A stretch of 16,205 nt of DNA from Deltaproteobacteria bacterium (GTDB lineage: Bacteria > Myxococcota_A > Polyangia > Polyangiales > Houyiibacteriaceae): positions 1 to 16,205 of the forward strand of contig JAFDFW010000012.1 of NCBI GenBank assembly GCA_019309605.1, written 5' to 3'. Made by a program: the position numbers and the translations under genes. Under the pieces are notes generated by a model. That model did no database searches and had not been told where the DNA came from. It saw only the letters and a program-made list of their open reading frames with translations. This document shows positions 1-8,500 of the stretch, piece by piece (the first letter of the stretch is position 1; every line of letters begins with the position of its first letter).

Positions 1-2545
1 ATGCTCGCTGCTCAGCGAGGCCCTTCGCGCTTGGATGACTCGAATCTCCCCCGACAGACGTTGCCTTTCGAGGGCGCCCCAGTTCCCGTCGGGAAACTCG
101 GGCGCGGCGCCCAGATACTCGCCGAGCGCCGCATCGCGAAGCCCGACTCCAAGAGACGTGTTGCCAAGCATGGCCGCCTCGCGCCGGCCGATTTCGGTCA
201 AGGCAGTCGTCGGCTCGTAAAGCTCCGAACCTTCGAAACGGGCATGGAGCACCCGTTGGATGAAGGCCTTCATGGGCTCCCAAAGCCAGGCCGAGAGCTC
301 GCCTACCGAAAGCGTCTCTTCCACAGCCGGTGCCTCTGCAAGCAGCTCGACTCGGCCGGGCGCCTCAGATGGTTCTTCGAGAGCGCACGCGATTTCGAGA
401 TAACGTTCCGAGCTGCTCCGGGGGAGGCCGCTATCGTCGAAGTAGCTGGAATCGAAAGGATGCAGCGGATGTACCGTCGCCTCGAGCACCGGCTCATCGC
501 CGGGCAGCGTGTAATAGCGCCGCAGGGTTTCGGAGAGTTCCCAGACCACAGGTGACGGGTTTGCGCCGCTCCGCGGACTGTTGGCCGGCGCACTGTAGGT
601 GATGATCAGCCGATCCCTCGCGCAAAGCACCCCTTGGAGGAACGAATGACGGTCGTCGTCTCGCTTGTTGCGGTCGCCGGGCTTGTGATCGAGTCGCGTA
701 CAGTCGAAGCTCGGGCGGTCGTCTGCCCGCGGAAAACCGTCTTCGCTCATCCCCATGAGACACACGACGCGAAAAGGAACCGAGCGGAGCGGCACCAGCT
801 CGGTCAGCGTCACCCCGCGTCGCAGAAAGCCAACCGCGGGCGCCTTCTGCGAGCGCTCCGTTGAATTCGCTCTGCTGTGCAAGCTCCCGTAGCTCGCCGA
901 GCGCGGCGCGAAGTGTCCGCACCCCGTCGCTGCTTTCGTCGTCCTCGGCGAACAGCAAGGTGGAGGACTGTTCGAGCAAGTTCGCCCAGTCCTTGATGAC
1001 GAGCGGATGGCGCGTGCGGCGCTGAAGCCCGAAAAGGACCTCGCAAAGGCTCGCGAGCCGCGCCACGAGCTCCACGTCTCCGAGACTTGGCGCGCCCCGC
1101 GGCAACAGGCCTTCGAACACAGAGATGTCATCCGGCGCCGATGCGAAACCAAGGAAGAGCCTCCCGAAACCGGCGCGCCAGGTGTGAATCGGGTCGGGCG
1201 GGAACTCCAGCTCTTCGCGATGCTTCTCGTCGATGCCCCAGCGGACGCCAGAGGCGGCGAGCAATTCGTTGAGACGTGCGCGCTCATCCTGGGTAAATCG
1301 AAAGGTCTCGCGGAACGAGCTGGCATCCATGAGTCGCATCAGGTCGAAGACCGAGAACCGAGAATCGAGCGCTTCGAGCACGGCCAGGAAGTCGTCGTAG
1401 AACGACGCATCGTCTCGCGTCTTGCGGTCGTGCACTTCGAAAGGGATGCGATGCTGGTCGTTCTGGCCAAAGACTGCTCGGAACGCGGGCGCGTACGCCT
1501 CGAGGTCCGGTGTCATGACGACGATGTCCTCGGGGCGTAGCGATGCGTCGTCCTCGAGGGCCGCCCGAACGAGATCATGGAGGACCTGAACCTCGCGCAT
1601 CGGCCCCGTGCAGGCGTGGAGCGAAATCGACTGATCCGAAGCGTCGATTGCCTGGCGCGTGCCGTCTTGTGAGGGGCTTCGGAACTCGAGAATCTCGAAC
1701 AGGTCAACCTCCTGCTCCACGGCATCACCGACCGCAATGAGAAGCTGCTGAAAGTCTCGTGCGAGCCGGCCAAGCGTCGACAGCAATTGATGTCCGTCGC
1801 CCGGCGCGTCAGCCATTTCCGCGGGCAGACGAGGCGTGGGGTCCACGTCGGACACGTACTCGGACGACGGTTCCAACAAATAGAACGTCGTCGGAACCGT
1901 TTGCGAGAGCACACTGAACAGCTCGAGGAACAGCGGCGGCAAGGTCTCGAGCGAAAACAGATGTAGCCGCTCGAAGGGCAGTCCTTGGGGGGCTTTCTTC
2001 GAACGAAGCACAGAGAGGGCCTTGCCGGTGCGCGAAGCCAGGTCGTGCGGGCCGAGCCTCTCCACCACACGACGCCAAAGCTCGGCCTGCCAATCACGAC
2101 CCTCGCCGGCAGCCCACTCTTGCAAGAGCGTAGGCCGGTACACCACGTAATTGTCGAACACAGTCGCCACGCTGCTTGCAAGCCGCACCACACGGTCGGC
2201 GTCGGAAGGCTCGCGCAGGTAGGCCTCCAACTGCGATGGCGCGGACTCGCGCAGCAGCTCCGCGATGGACCACTTCAAGCGGCCCGGATCGTAAGCTTTG
2301 GCCTCTTCGGAGCGTCCCTCCGCGAGGCTGTCGAGAACCTGCTCGACGACTGCCCGCGGAAACGGGAAATAGGGATGGCTCCAAATGCCGAGCCGCTCGG
2401 CCAACGCCAGTGTGAGCCATCGCGCCATGCCGCGGCTCTGGACGACAATCGCTTCCTGCTCGAACGGCCCGAGGGGGGCGTCGCGTACCAATGACGTGAG
2501 CGCATCCGCTAGGTTTTCGGTTCGGTTGCTGCGGATGAGCTTCAT
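1..2545 (-). CDS. recC: RecC, exonuclease V gamma subunit; C-terminus cut by window edge, internal frameshift
   Basis: RecC is the subunit of the cytoplasmic RecBCD helicase-nuclease that holds the DNA ends and recognises Chi during double-strand-break repair. The ATG at 2545 gives MKLIRSNRTENLADAL, which matches the usual RecC beginning and an SRGMARWL segment at residues 38-44. Residues 310-324 (HACTGPMREVQVLHD) and 341-353 (IVVMTPDLEAYAP) are typical of the family. The reading frame then fails: the starting frame becomes nonsense after about residue 565, while the frame shifted by one base carries GFLRRGVTLTELVPLRSVPF and VVCLMGMSEDGFPR (about 830-730) and HPLHPFDSSYF (471-439), all RecC hallmarks, and stays open to position 1. 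About 848 codons are visible against roughly 1,100 in full RecC, so the end lies outside the window. It starts 4 bases after the stop of the SRPBCC gene. The family assignment is firm; whether the gene works is not. Confidence 0.9.
835..885 (-). other. Frameshift zone in recC
   Basis: Reading the minus strand, the upstream RecC frame (ending ...QQSEFNGALAEG) and the downstream RecC frame (beginning ...GFLRRGVTL) differ by one base: one extra base, or two missing, somewhere in about 835-885. Both frames lack stops here, so the exact base cannot be fixed from the sequence alone. No homopolymer longer than four bases is present in the zone, and there is no slippery heptamer suggesting programmed frameshifting. 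Confidence 0.8.
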
Positions 2546-2549
2546 GCGC

Positions 2550-3062
2550 TCAGGAAGCCGGAAATTTTCGCTCCAGGTTCTTGATGCCTTTGCCGAGCAC
2601 GACGTGGAACAGCTTCTTCCCGACCCAGGCTTTGACCGGCGAACTTGGGAGCCGTCCGTATGCAAGCCAGCAGAACACCGTGCCTCCATCGGGATGCGGT
2701 TCACAGGTGACTACGCTGAGATGATCGGTGCACGTTCCGAAGAAGGAGCTGTCGTTGGCCGCGTAGGCAAGCATTCGTGGCTCTTCATACGCCTCCACCA
2801 CCTCGTGTACGGGTTTGCCCGCCGCAGGCTGGATCACGCGCACCGAGCCCACCTGGCCTGGAGCCTCGGAGTTCGTGTCGTCCGCCCAGCTCTTCTTCGC
2901 ACTCCAGATCCATTCGCTCAATCGATGGAAGTCGGTGACGTAGTCGAACAGCTCTTGCTGTGTCGCATCTAAGTGCTGCGTCATCTCGACGAGCAGCGGC
3001 TGGTCGCTCATCCGTGCGCCGGTTTCCTTCGCGTAAGCAGCGAAGTCCGAATAGTTGTCCAT
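2550..3062 (-). CDS. SRPBCC-fold protein (polyketide cyclase/dehydrase-like)
   Basis: This is a 170-residue soluble protein without signal peptide or membrane segment. From about residue 24 it reads like an SRPBCC (START/Bet v 1-type) ligand-binding domain: a first strand (LLVEMTQHLDATQQELFDYVTDFHRLSEW, residues 23-51), a helix-grip pattern with VGSVRVIQP, EVVEAYEEPRMLAYA and a long closing helix rich in lysine (VKAWVGKKLFHVVLGKGIKNLERKF). The fold places small hydrophobic molecules in a cavity; the ligand here is unknown. The ATG at 3062 has no good ribosome binding site, and a later Met (residue 18, MSDQPLL) is an alternative start. It lies 37 bases after nspC and 4 bases before recC on the same strand, so it is probably co-transcribed with them. 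The fold call is by sequence pattern only. Confidence 0.7.
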   Translation of the reverse strand: MDNYSDFAAYAKETGARMSDQPLLVEMTQHLDATQQELFDYVTDFHRLSEWIWSAKKSWADDTNSEAPGQVGSVRVIQPAAGKPVHEVVEAYEEPRMLAYAANDSSFFGTCTDHLSVVTCEPHPDGGTVFCWLAYGRLPSSPVKAWVGKKLFHVVLGKGIKNLERKFPAS

Positions 3063-3099
3063 TGTGGGAGTTTTACCATTTTGGATTGAAGTTCAAGCC

Positions 3100-4251
3100 T
3101 CAAGAGAGGCGATTTCGATAATCCGCGTACTCAAAACGACGTTGAACGCGGTAGGAGTCGTCGCGCGGGTCGTAGAGCGCGATTGATGGCAGCCGCACGC
3201 CGTTAAACGTCGTGGTCTTGACCATCGTGTAGTGGGCCATATCTTCGAAGAGCAGGCGGTCGCCGACCTTCAGGGGCTCCGCAAAGGAGTACTCTCCGAT
3301 CACGTCGCCAGCGAGACAGCTTAAGCCGCCCAGCCGATAGGTCTGGGCCAGTTTCCCGGCCTCCGCGGCATTCCGAATCTCCGGGCGATAGGGCATCTCG
3401 AGGACGTCGGGCATGTGGGCGGTGGCTGAGATGTCGAGGATTGCGATCTGCCCGTCGTTTTCGACGACGTCGAGCACCGACGCGACCAGCACGCCCGCGT
3501 TGAGTCCGATCGCCTCCCCAGGTTCAAGGAACACTTCGACCCGATGTTGCCGCTTGAACTCACGGACCAAGTTGATCAATAGACCCACGTCGTAGCCGGG
3601 CTTCGTGATGTGGTGGCCGCCGCCGAAATTGACCCACGCCGCGCGGTCGAGCCAGGGCGCGAATCGCTCCTCGATGACAGTAAGCGTTCGTTGAAGCGCA
3701 TCGGCTCCAAGCTCGCACAGCGTATGGAAGTGAAGCCCATCGATCCCACCGAGGTCTGCCCTAGCGAGCGCTCTGCTCGTCGTGCCGAGCCGCGACCCTC
3801 GAGCGCAGGGGTCATACAGTGCCACCTCCACTTCGGAGTGCTCCGGATTGACGCGGAGGCCAAAGCTCGTGCCCGATGCATGCTCATCGATGATCGAGCG
3901 GAAGCGGTCGATCTGCGATGGCGAATTAAAGACTACGTGATCGGAGTAGCGAATGGTTTCGCGGAGCGACCTCTCGTCGAAGGCGGGGCAATAGGTGTGG
4001 ACTTGCTTGCCGAGTTCTTCGGCGCCGAGCCTGGCCTCATCGGGCCCGCTCGCGGCCACGCCGTCCAGGTACTTCTCTACGAGCGGGAATGTCGACCAGG
4101 CCCCAAAACCCTTGAGCGCGAGTAGAATTCCGCAGCCCGCCGCTCCTCGAGCATGCGCCAGCAGCTCGAGGTTGCGCTCCAAGGCGCCAAGGTCGATCAC
4201 ATAGGCCGGCGAATCAACTCGGGCCAAGTCGAGCTGGTCGCACGGGAGCAC
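3100..4251 (-). CDS. nspC: Carboxynorspermidine/carboxyspermidine decarboxylase
   Basis: NspC is a cytoplasmic PLP enzyme of the fold-type III (alanine racemase-like) decarboxylases; it decarboxylates carboxynorspermidine or carboxyspermidine to norspermidine or spermidine. The product is 383 residues, the usual family length. PLP-lysine candidate is K47 in LLALKGFG; other signatures are HFHTLCE (174-180), the GGGHHI phosphate-side loop (210-215), EPGEA (243-247) and CLAGDVIGEY (312-321), whose Cys and Asp belong to the active site in this fold. I chose the GTG at 4251 because AAGGAG sits 5 bases upstream (4262-4257) and the encoded start DQLDLARVDSPAYVID fits the family; a longer open frame reaches back to 4512 but only overlaps the preceding gene. 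GTG shares a base with the upstream TAG stop (TAGTG), indicating translational coupling with the dehydrogenase. Whether the in vivo product is norspermidine or spermidine cannot be told. Confidence 0.93.
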   Translation of the reverse strand: MLPCDQLDLARVDSPAYVIDLGALERNLELLAHARGAAGCGILLALKGFGAWSTFPLVEKYLDGVAASGPDEARLGAEELGKQVHTYCPAFDERSLRETIRYSDHVVFNSPSQIDRFRSIIDEHASGTSFGLRVNPEHSEVEVALYDPCARGSRLGTTSRALARADLGGIDGLHFHTLCELGADALQRTLTVIEERFAPWLDRAAWVNFGGGHHITKPGYDVGLLINLVREFKRQHRVEVFLEPGEAIGLNAGVLVASVLDVVENDGQIAILDISATAHMPDVLEMPYRPEIRNAAEAGKLAQTYRLGGLSCLAGDVIGEYSFAEPLKVGDRLLFEDMAHYTMVKTTTFNGVRLPSIALYDPRDDSYRVQRRFEYADYRNRLS

Positions 4252-5438
4252 TACAGCTCCTTCACGTGCCAAGGGAGCCCACGCACGGCGAGTTCTTCCA
4301 GAAACGGCTCGGGGTCGAGCTGCTCGACATTGAAAACCCCGTCGCCCCGCCACTGCTTGGTAAGCATCATCTTGGCGCCCACCATCGTTGGCACGCCGGT
4401 CGTGTACGAAACTGCCTGGGCGCGGACTTCCTTCCAGGACTCCTCGTGGTCGCACACGTTGTAGATGAACACCTTCCGTGGCTCTCCGTTTTTGCGGCCC
4501 TCGATCAAGCAACCGATGCTGGTTTTGCCCGTATAGTTCTCGCCCAGCGTCGACGGGTCGGGGAGCAATGCCTTCAAGAACTGAATCGGCACAATCTCGC
4601 CGCCTTCGTACTCAATTGGATGGATGCCCGTCATGCCCACGTTTTGCAGCACGCGAAGATGCGTTAGGTACTCCTCCCCGAACGTCATCCAAAAACGGAT
4701 GCGCTTCAGGCCATCGATGTGCTTCACCAGCGATTCGAGCTCTTCGTGATAGAGCAGGTATGCCTTGCGCTCGCCGACTTCAGGAAAATCGAACATGCGT
4801 GACTGCGACATGGGGTCGAGTTCCAGCCAGTCGCCCCCTTCCCAGTAGCGGCCGCGCTGAGTGATCTCGCGGATGTTGATCTCGGGGTTGAAGTTGGTCG
4901 CGAAGGGGTGACCGTGATCGCCACCATTGCAGTCGAGGATGTCGATGTAGTCGATCTCGTCGAACAGGTTCTTCTGAGCGTACGCGCAGAAGATGTTCGT
5001 CACCCCCGGGTCGAAGCCTGAGCCCAAAAGGGCCATGATTCCGGCGGATTCGAAGCGCTCCTGGTAGGCCCATTGCCATTTGTATTCGAACTTTGCCTCA
5101 TCCGGCGGCTCGTAGTTGGCGGTGTCGAGGTAATCGACCCCGGCTTCCAGGCAAGCATCCATTAGCGGGAGGTCTTGATACGGGAGCGCGACGTTGATAA
5201 GGAGGGCCGGTTGCACTCGTTTGATCAGCGCCACCGTCTGTGCGACGTCGTCCGCATCCACCTGGGCGATTTCGATTTCACGGCCGCGAAGCTCGCGCAC
5301 TTGTTTCTGGATATTTTCGCAGCGCGACAGCGTCCGGCTAGCGAGAACGATCTCCGAAAACGTGTCGCTGTCGTCCGCGCATTTGTGGGTGACGACGCCG
5401 CCTACGCCACCCGCGCCAATGATCAACACCTTGCTCAT
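4251..5438 (-). CDS. Carboxynorspermidine dehydrogenase (saccharopine dehydrogenase family)
   Basis: The 395-residue protein belongs to the saccharopine dehydrogenase/LYS1 family and, given its partner nspC, is best read as carboxynorspermidine (carboxyspermidine) dehydrogenase, which reductively couples L-aspartate beta-semialdehyde to 1,3-diaminopropane or putrescine using NADPH. It begins with a Rossmann motif GAGGVGG (residues 8-14), followed by ASRTLSRCENIQ, LLINVALPYQDLPLMDACL and DYLDTANYEPPDE, then the GSGFDPGVTN segment and DCNGGDHGHPFATNFNPEINIRE, all characteristic of this subfamily rather than of true saccharopine dehydrogenases. GGAGG lies 5 bases before the ATG. It is the first gene of the minus-strand run and is transcribed away from the activase-like gene at 5588. 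The stop overlaps the start of nspC. No nearby gene makes the diamine, so that must be supplied from elsewhere. Confidence 0.92.
   Translation of the reverse strand: MSKVLIIGAGGVGGVVTHKCADDSDTFSEIVLASRTLSRCENIQKQVRELRGREIEIAQVDADDVAQTVALIKRVQPALLINVALPYQDLPLMDACLEAGVDYLDTANYEPPDEAKFEYKWQWAYQERFESAGIMALLGSGFDPGVTNIFCAYAQKNLFDEIDYIDILDCNGGDHGHPFATNFNPEINIREITQRGRYWEGGDWLELDPMSQSRMFDFPEVGERKAYLLYHEELESLVKHIDGLKRIRFWMTFGEEYLTHLRVLQNVGMTGIHPIEYEGGEIVPIQFLKALLPDPSTLGENYTGKTSIGCLIEGRKNGEPRKVFIYNVCDHEESWKEVRAQAVSYTTGVPTMVGAKMMLTKQWRGDGVFNVEQLDPEPFLEELAVRGLPWHVKEL
4257..4262 (-). promoter_or_regulatory. Ribosome binding site of nspC
   Basis: AAGGAG on the minus strand lies inside the last codons of the upstream dehydrogenase gene, 5 bases before the GTG at 4251. 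It decides the start of nspC and supports translational coupling between the two polyamine genes. Confidence 0.75.
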
Positions 5439-5587
5439 CGAGTCCTCCGCGGCGGTCTATACGATCTCGCTGCCCGCAGTGCGAGGTGTGACGTTGACGT
5501 CCCCGATTTGCAAGGCAAGGCGCGTGACATTCAGCGAGGCTTATGTTTACCTCCCATACCTTGCGAGGGAAGGGCACAACCGTTCTT
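5439..5587. other. Divergent intergenic region between polyamine and activase-like operons
   Basis: This 149-base gap separates two outward-facing transcription units and must contain promoters for both. It is less GC-rich near 5535-5565. A TTGACG at 5493-5498 is the only -35-like hexamer I see on the plus strand, and no good -10 lies 16-18 bases after it, so I do not assign promoters. No clear operator palindrome or riboswitch is visible. Confidence 0.4.
5444..5448 (-). promoter_or_regulatory. Ribosome binding site of the carboxynorspermidine dehydrogenase gene
   Basis: GGAGG on the minus strand, 5 bases before the ATG at 5438, is a near-consensus Shine-Dalgarno sequence and fixes this start. 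Confidence 0.75.
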
Positions 5588-8500
5588 ATGAACAGAGCGA
5601 TAGTAGGGTTGGACGTCGGGTCCACGACGGTGAAAGCGGTTGTCGTCGACCCCGAAACCAAAGATATCGTCTGGAGTGACTACCAGCGGCATCACACCAA
5701 GCAGGCCGAGTGCGTTCTCGACTTCATGATGCGCATCGAGCAACTTCTGAAGGAGCTCGATTGCGAGGACGTTCGGACCTTCATCACGGGGTCGGGCGCG
5801 ACGCCACTCGCGGAACCTCTCGGCGCGAAATTCGTTCAAGAGGTGAACTCCGTCACCTTGGCGGTCGAGACACTGCACCCCGATGCCGGGTCCGTCGTCG
5901 AGCTCGGGGGCCAAGACGCGAAGATCATCATCTTCAAAGAGAACAAGGAGACGGGCGACAAGACCGCGATCGCGTCGATGAACGACAAGTGCGCGTCGGG
6001 CACGGGCGCCACGATCGACAAGTGCATGATCAAAGTCGGCATGCCCTCCGAAGAGACACTGAACCTGCACTTCGATGACCAACAGCTTCATCACGTCGCA
6101 GCCAAGTGCGGCGTGTTCGCCGAGACCGACATCGTCAATCTCGTGAAGACGGGCATCCCCTCGGACGAGATCATGTGTTCGCTGGCCGACGCGATCGTCA
6201 TGCAGAACCTCTCGGTTCTCACCCGCGGCAATACGCTCCGCCACAAGGTGTTGTTGCTCGGCGGACCGAACACGTTCCTGCCGTTCCTTCAGGAGTGCTG
6301 GCGGAAGCGCATCCCCGAGACCTGGGACGAGCGCGGCTACGATTACCCGAAGGATGTGCCGATCGAGGAGTTGATCCCGGTCCCGGACAATGCGGCGTTG
6401 TACGCGGCATACGGCGCCGTGATGTACGGCCTGCACGAGCCAGCTGACATCGGCGTTTACAGCGGGCTAGATGGGCTCAAACGCTACATCAACGAGGGAC
6501 GCAAGGAGCGCCTCGGCGAGACTGCCGGCCCACCGCTGATCACCGGCGACGGCGAGCTCGAAAAATTCCTCGACGCGTATCGCATCCCCAAGTTCGTCGA
6601 GCCCGAGATGCCCGAAGGCAGCACCGTCAAGGCCGTGATCGGTCTCGATGGGGGCAGCACGTCTTCGAAGGCCGTCTTGCTCGGTGAAGACGGCGAAGTC
6701 TTGATGAAGTCGTACGCGCTTTCGAAGGGCAATCCGATTCAGGACGCCAAAGAGCTCCTCGAAGACCTGCGCACCCGTGTTCGTGCCAAGGGAGCCGAGC
6801 TCGATGTCATGGGTTTCGGGGCGACGGGGTACGCGGCCGATGTGCTCGAGGAGTGCGTTTGCGCCGACGTGAACATCGTCGAGACGGTCGCGCACATGAT
6901 GAGCGCGACGCACTATTTCGGTGACGTCGACGTGATCTGTGACATCGGTGGTCAAGACATCAAAGTTCTCTTCATGGAGAACGGAGACATCAAGACGTTC
7001 AAGCTGTCGAACCAGTGCTCGGCCGGCAACGGGATGTTGCTTCAAGCGATGGCCGATCAGTTCGGTCTTCCCGTCCAGGAATACGCCGAAAACGCTTTCA
7101 AAGCAGAGCTGGCGCCGAAGTTCAGTTACGGCTGCGCCGTCTTCCTCGATACCGACCGCGTGAACTTCCAAAAGGAAGGTTTCGGCAAAGAGGAATTGCT
7201 GGCGGGTCTCGCCCAAGTACTCCCGAAAAACGTGTGGCAGTACGTTGTCGGCGTTCCACGCATGGCCGCGCTCGGGCGCAAGTTCGTGTTGCAGGGCGGC
7301 ACACAGTACAACCTGGCGGCCGTCAAGGCGCAGGTCGACTACATCAACGAGCGCGTGCCCAACGCCGAGGTGTTCGTCCATCCGCACAGCGGCGAGGCCG
7401 GTGCCATTGGCGCGGCTATGGAGACTCTGCGAGTCGTGAAGCGACGCGGTCACTCCACGTTCATTGGTTTCGATGCCGCGATTGACCTCAAGTACACGAG
7501 CACGAACGACGACAGCACGACCTGCCATTTTTGTGCCAACGAATGCTCGCGCACCTTCATCGATGCCTTCCGCCCCGACGGGTCGACCAGCCGCTACATC
7601 AGCGGGTTCTCCTGTGAAAAGGGTATGGTCGAGTCCAAAGACGCGATGGAGGAACTCGTCAAAGAGCGCCGCAAGGTCATGAAGGAGTTCCCGAACCTCG
7701 TCACGACGGAGGGGCTCAAGGTGTTCAAGCGCATCTCCGGTGTGCAGCCGTTGCCCGAGTACGGGACGGAAATCGAAGACGTGAAGGTCGACCGGAAGTT
7801 CTTCGGGTCGATCGAGAGGACCAAATTCAAGCGCGGCTTCAAGCGCTCATCCGCGGCTTCCGCCGAGAAGCGAGCGAAGTGGCGCGTCGGCATTCCTCGC
7901 GTCCTCAACATGTACTCGACCGCACCGTTCTTCCGGACGTACCTCGAAGTGCTCGGAGTGCGCCCCAAGAACATCGTCTTCAGCGATCCAAGCTCCGAAG
8001 AGATGTTTGCTGAGGGCGGCAAATATGGATCCATCGATCCTTGCTACCCGTCGAAGGTCGCACAGGCCCATTTCCACCAACTCTTTTTCCACAAGCACGT
8101 ACAGACGCCGCTGGACGCGATTTTCTTCCCGATCCTCACGCACGTTCCGTCCTTCGTGACCGACGCGGTCGACTATGCGAGCTGTCCGATCGTCGCGGGT
8201 ACGCCGGACGTGATGAAAGCTGCGTTCACGAAGGAGCAAGACTACTTCGCGACCCGCGGGATTACGTACATGGCCCCGGCTTTCAGCTTTACGGAGCCCG
8301 CTCTCCTGGCACGCAGCACCTTCGAGGCGTTCCGCGAGGTGCTTGAAATCACCGAGGACGAGAACGATTTTGCGGTCCAGGAAGGGCTCGCAGCGCTCGA
8401 TCGCTTCGACCAGGACATCCAAGACAAAGGCAAGGCGATCCTCGACCAGGTCGAATACGACAACAAGATCGCGATCCTGGTCGTGGGCCGGCCGTACCAC

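Noticed and set aside
1..555. A 184-codon plus-strand open frame at the left edge
   Set aside because: The opposite strand reads as the RecC C-terminal region with HPLHPFDSSYF, so this is a shadow frame.
494..830. The end of the upstream recC frame as genuine protein
   Set aside because: After about residue 565 the translation turns into Arg/Gln-rich nonsense while the neighbouring frame carries RecC motifs.
835..885. Programmed frameshifting in recC
   Set aside because: No slippery heptamer or downstream structure is evident and RecC is not known to use it; an error or mutation is simpler.
4252..4512. A longer N-terminus for nspC
   Set aside because: The extra 87 codons lie over the dehydrogenase gene, read as Arg-rich nonsense, and the GTG at 4251 has a good ribosome binding site and gives the normal family length.
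5554..5565. Shared 12-mer CCATACCTTGCG upstream of the activase-like gene and again near 13523-13534
   Set aside because: Several shared 12-mers are expected by chance in a window of this size, and the flanking bases do not match.
6467..7528. A 353-codon minus-strand open frame opposite the activase-like gene, and a similar one at 5531-6436
   Set aside because: They are mirror frames of the well-supported plus-strand gene, with low-complexity His/Arg/Val-rich translations and no recognisable domain.
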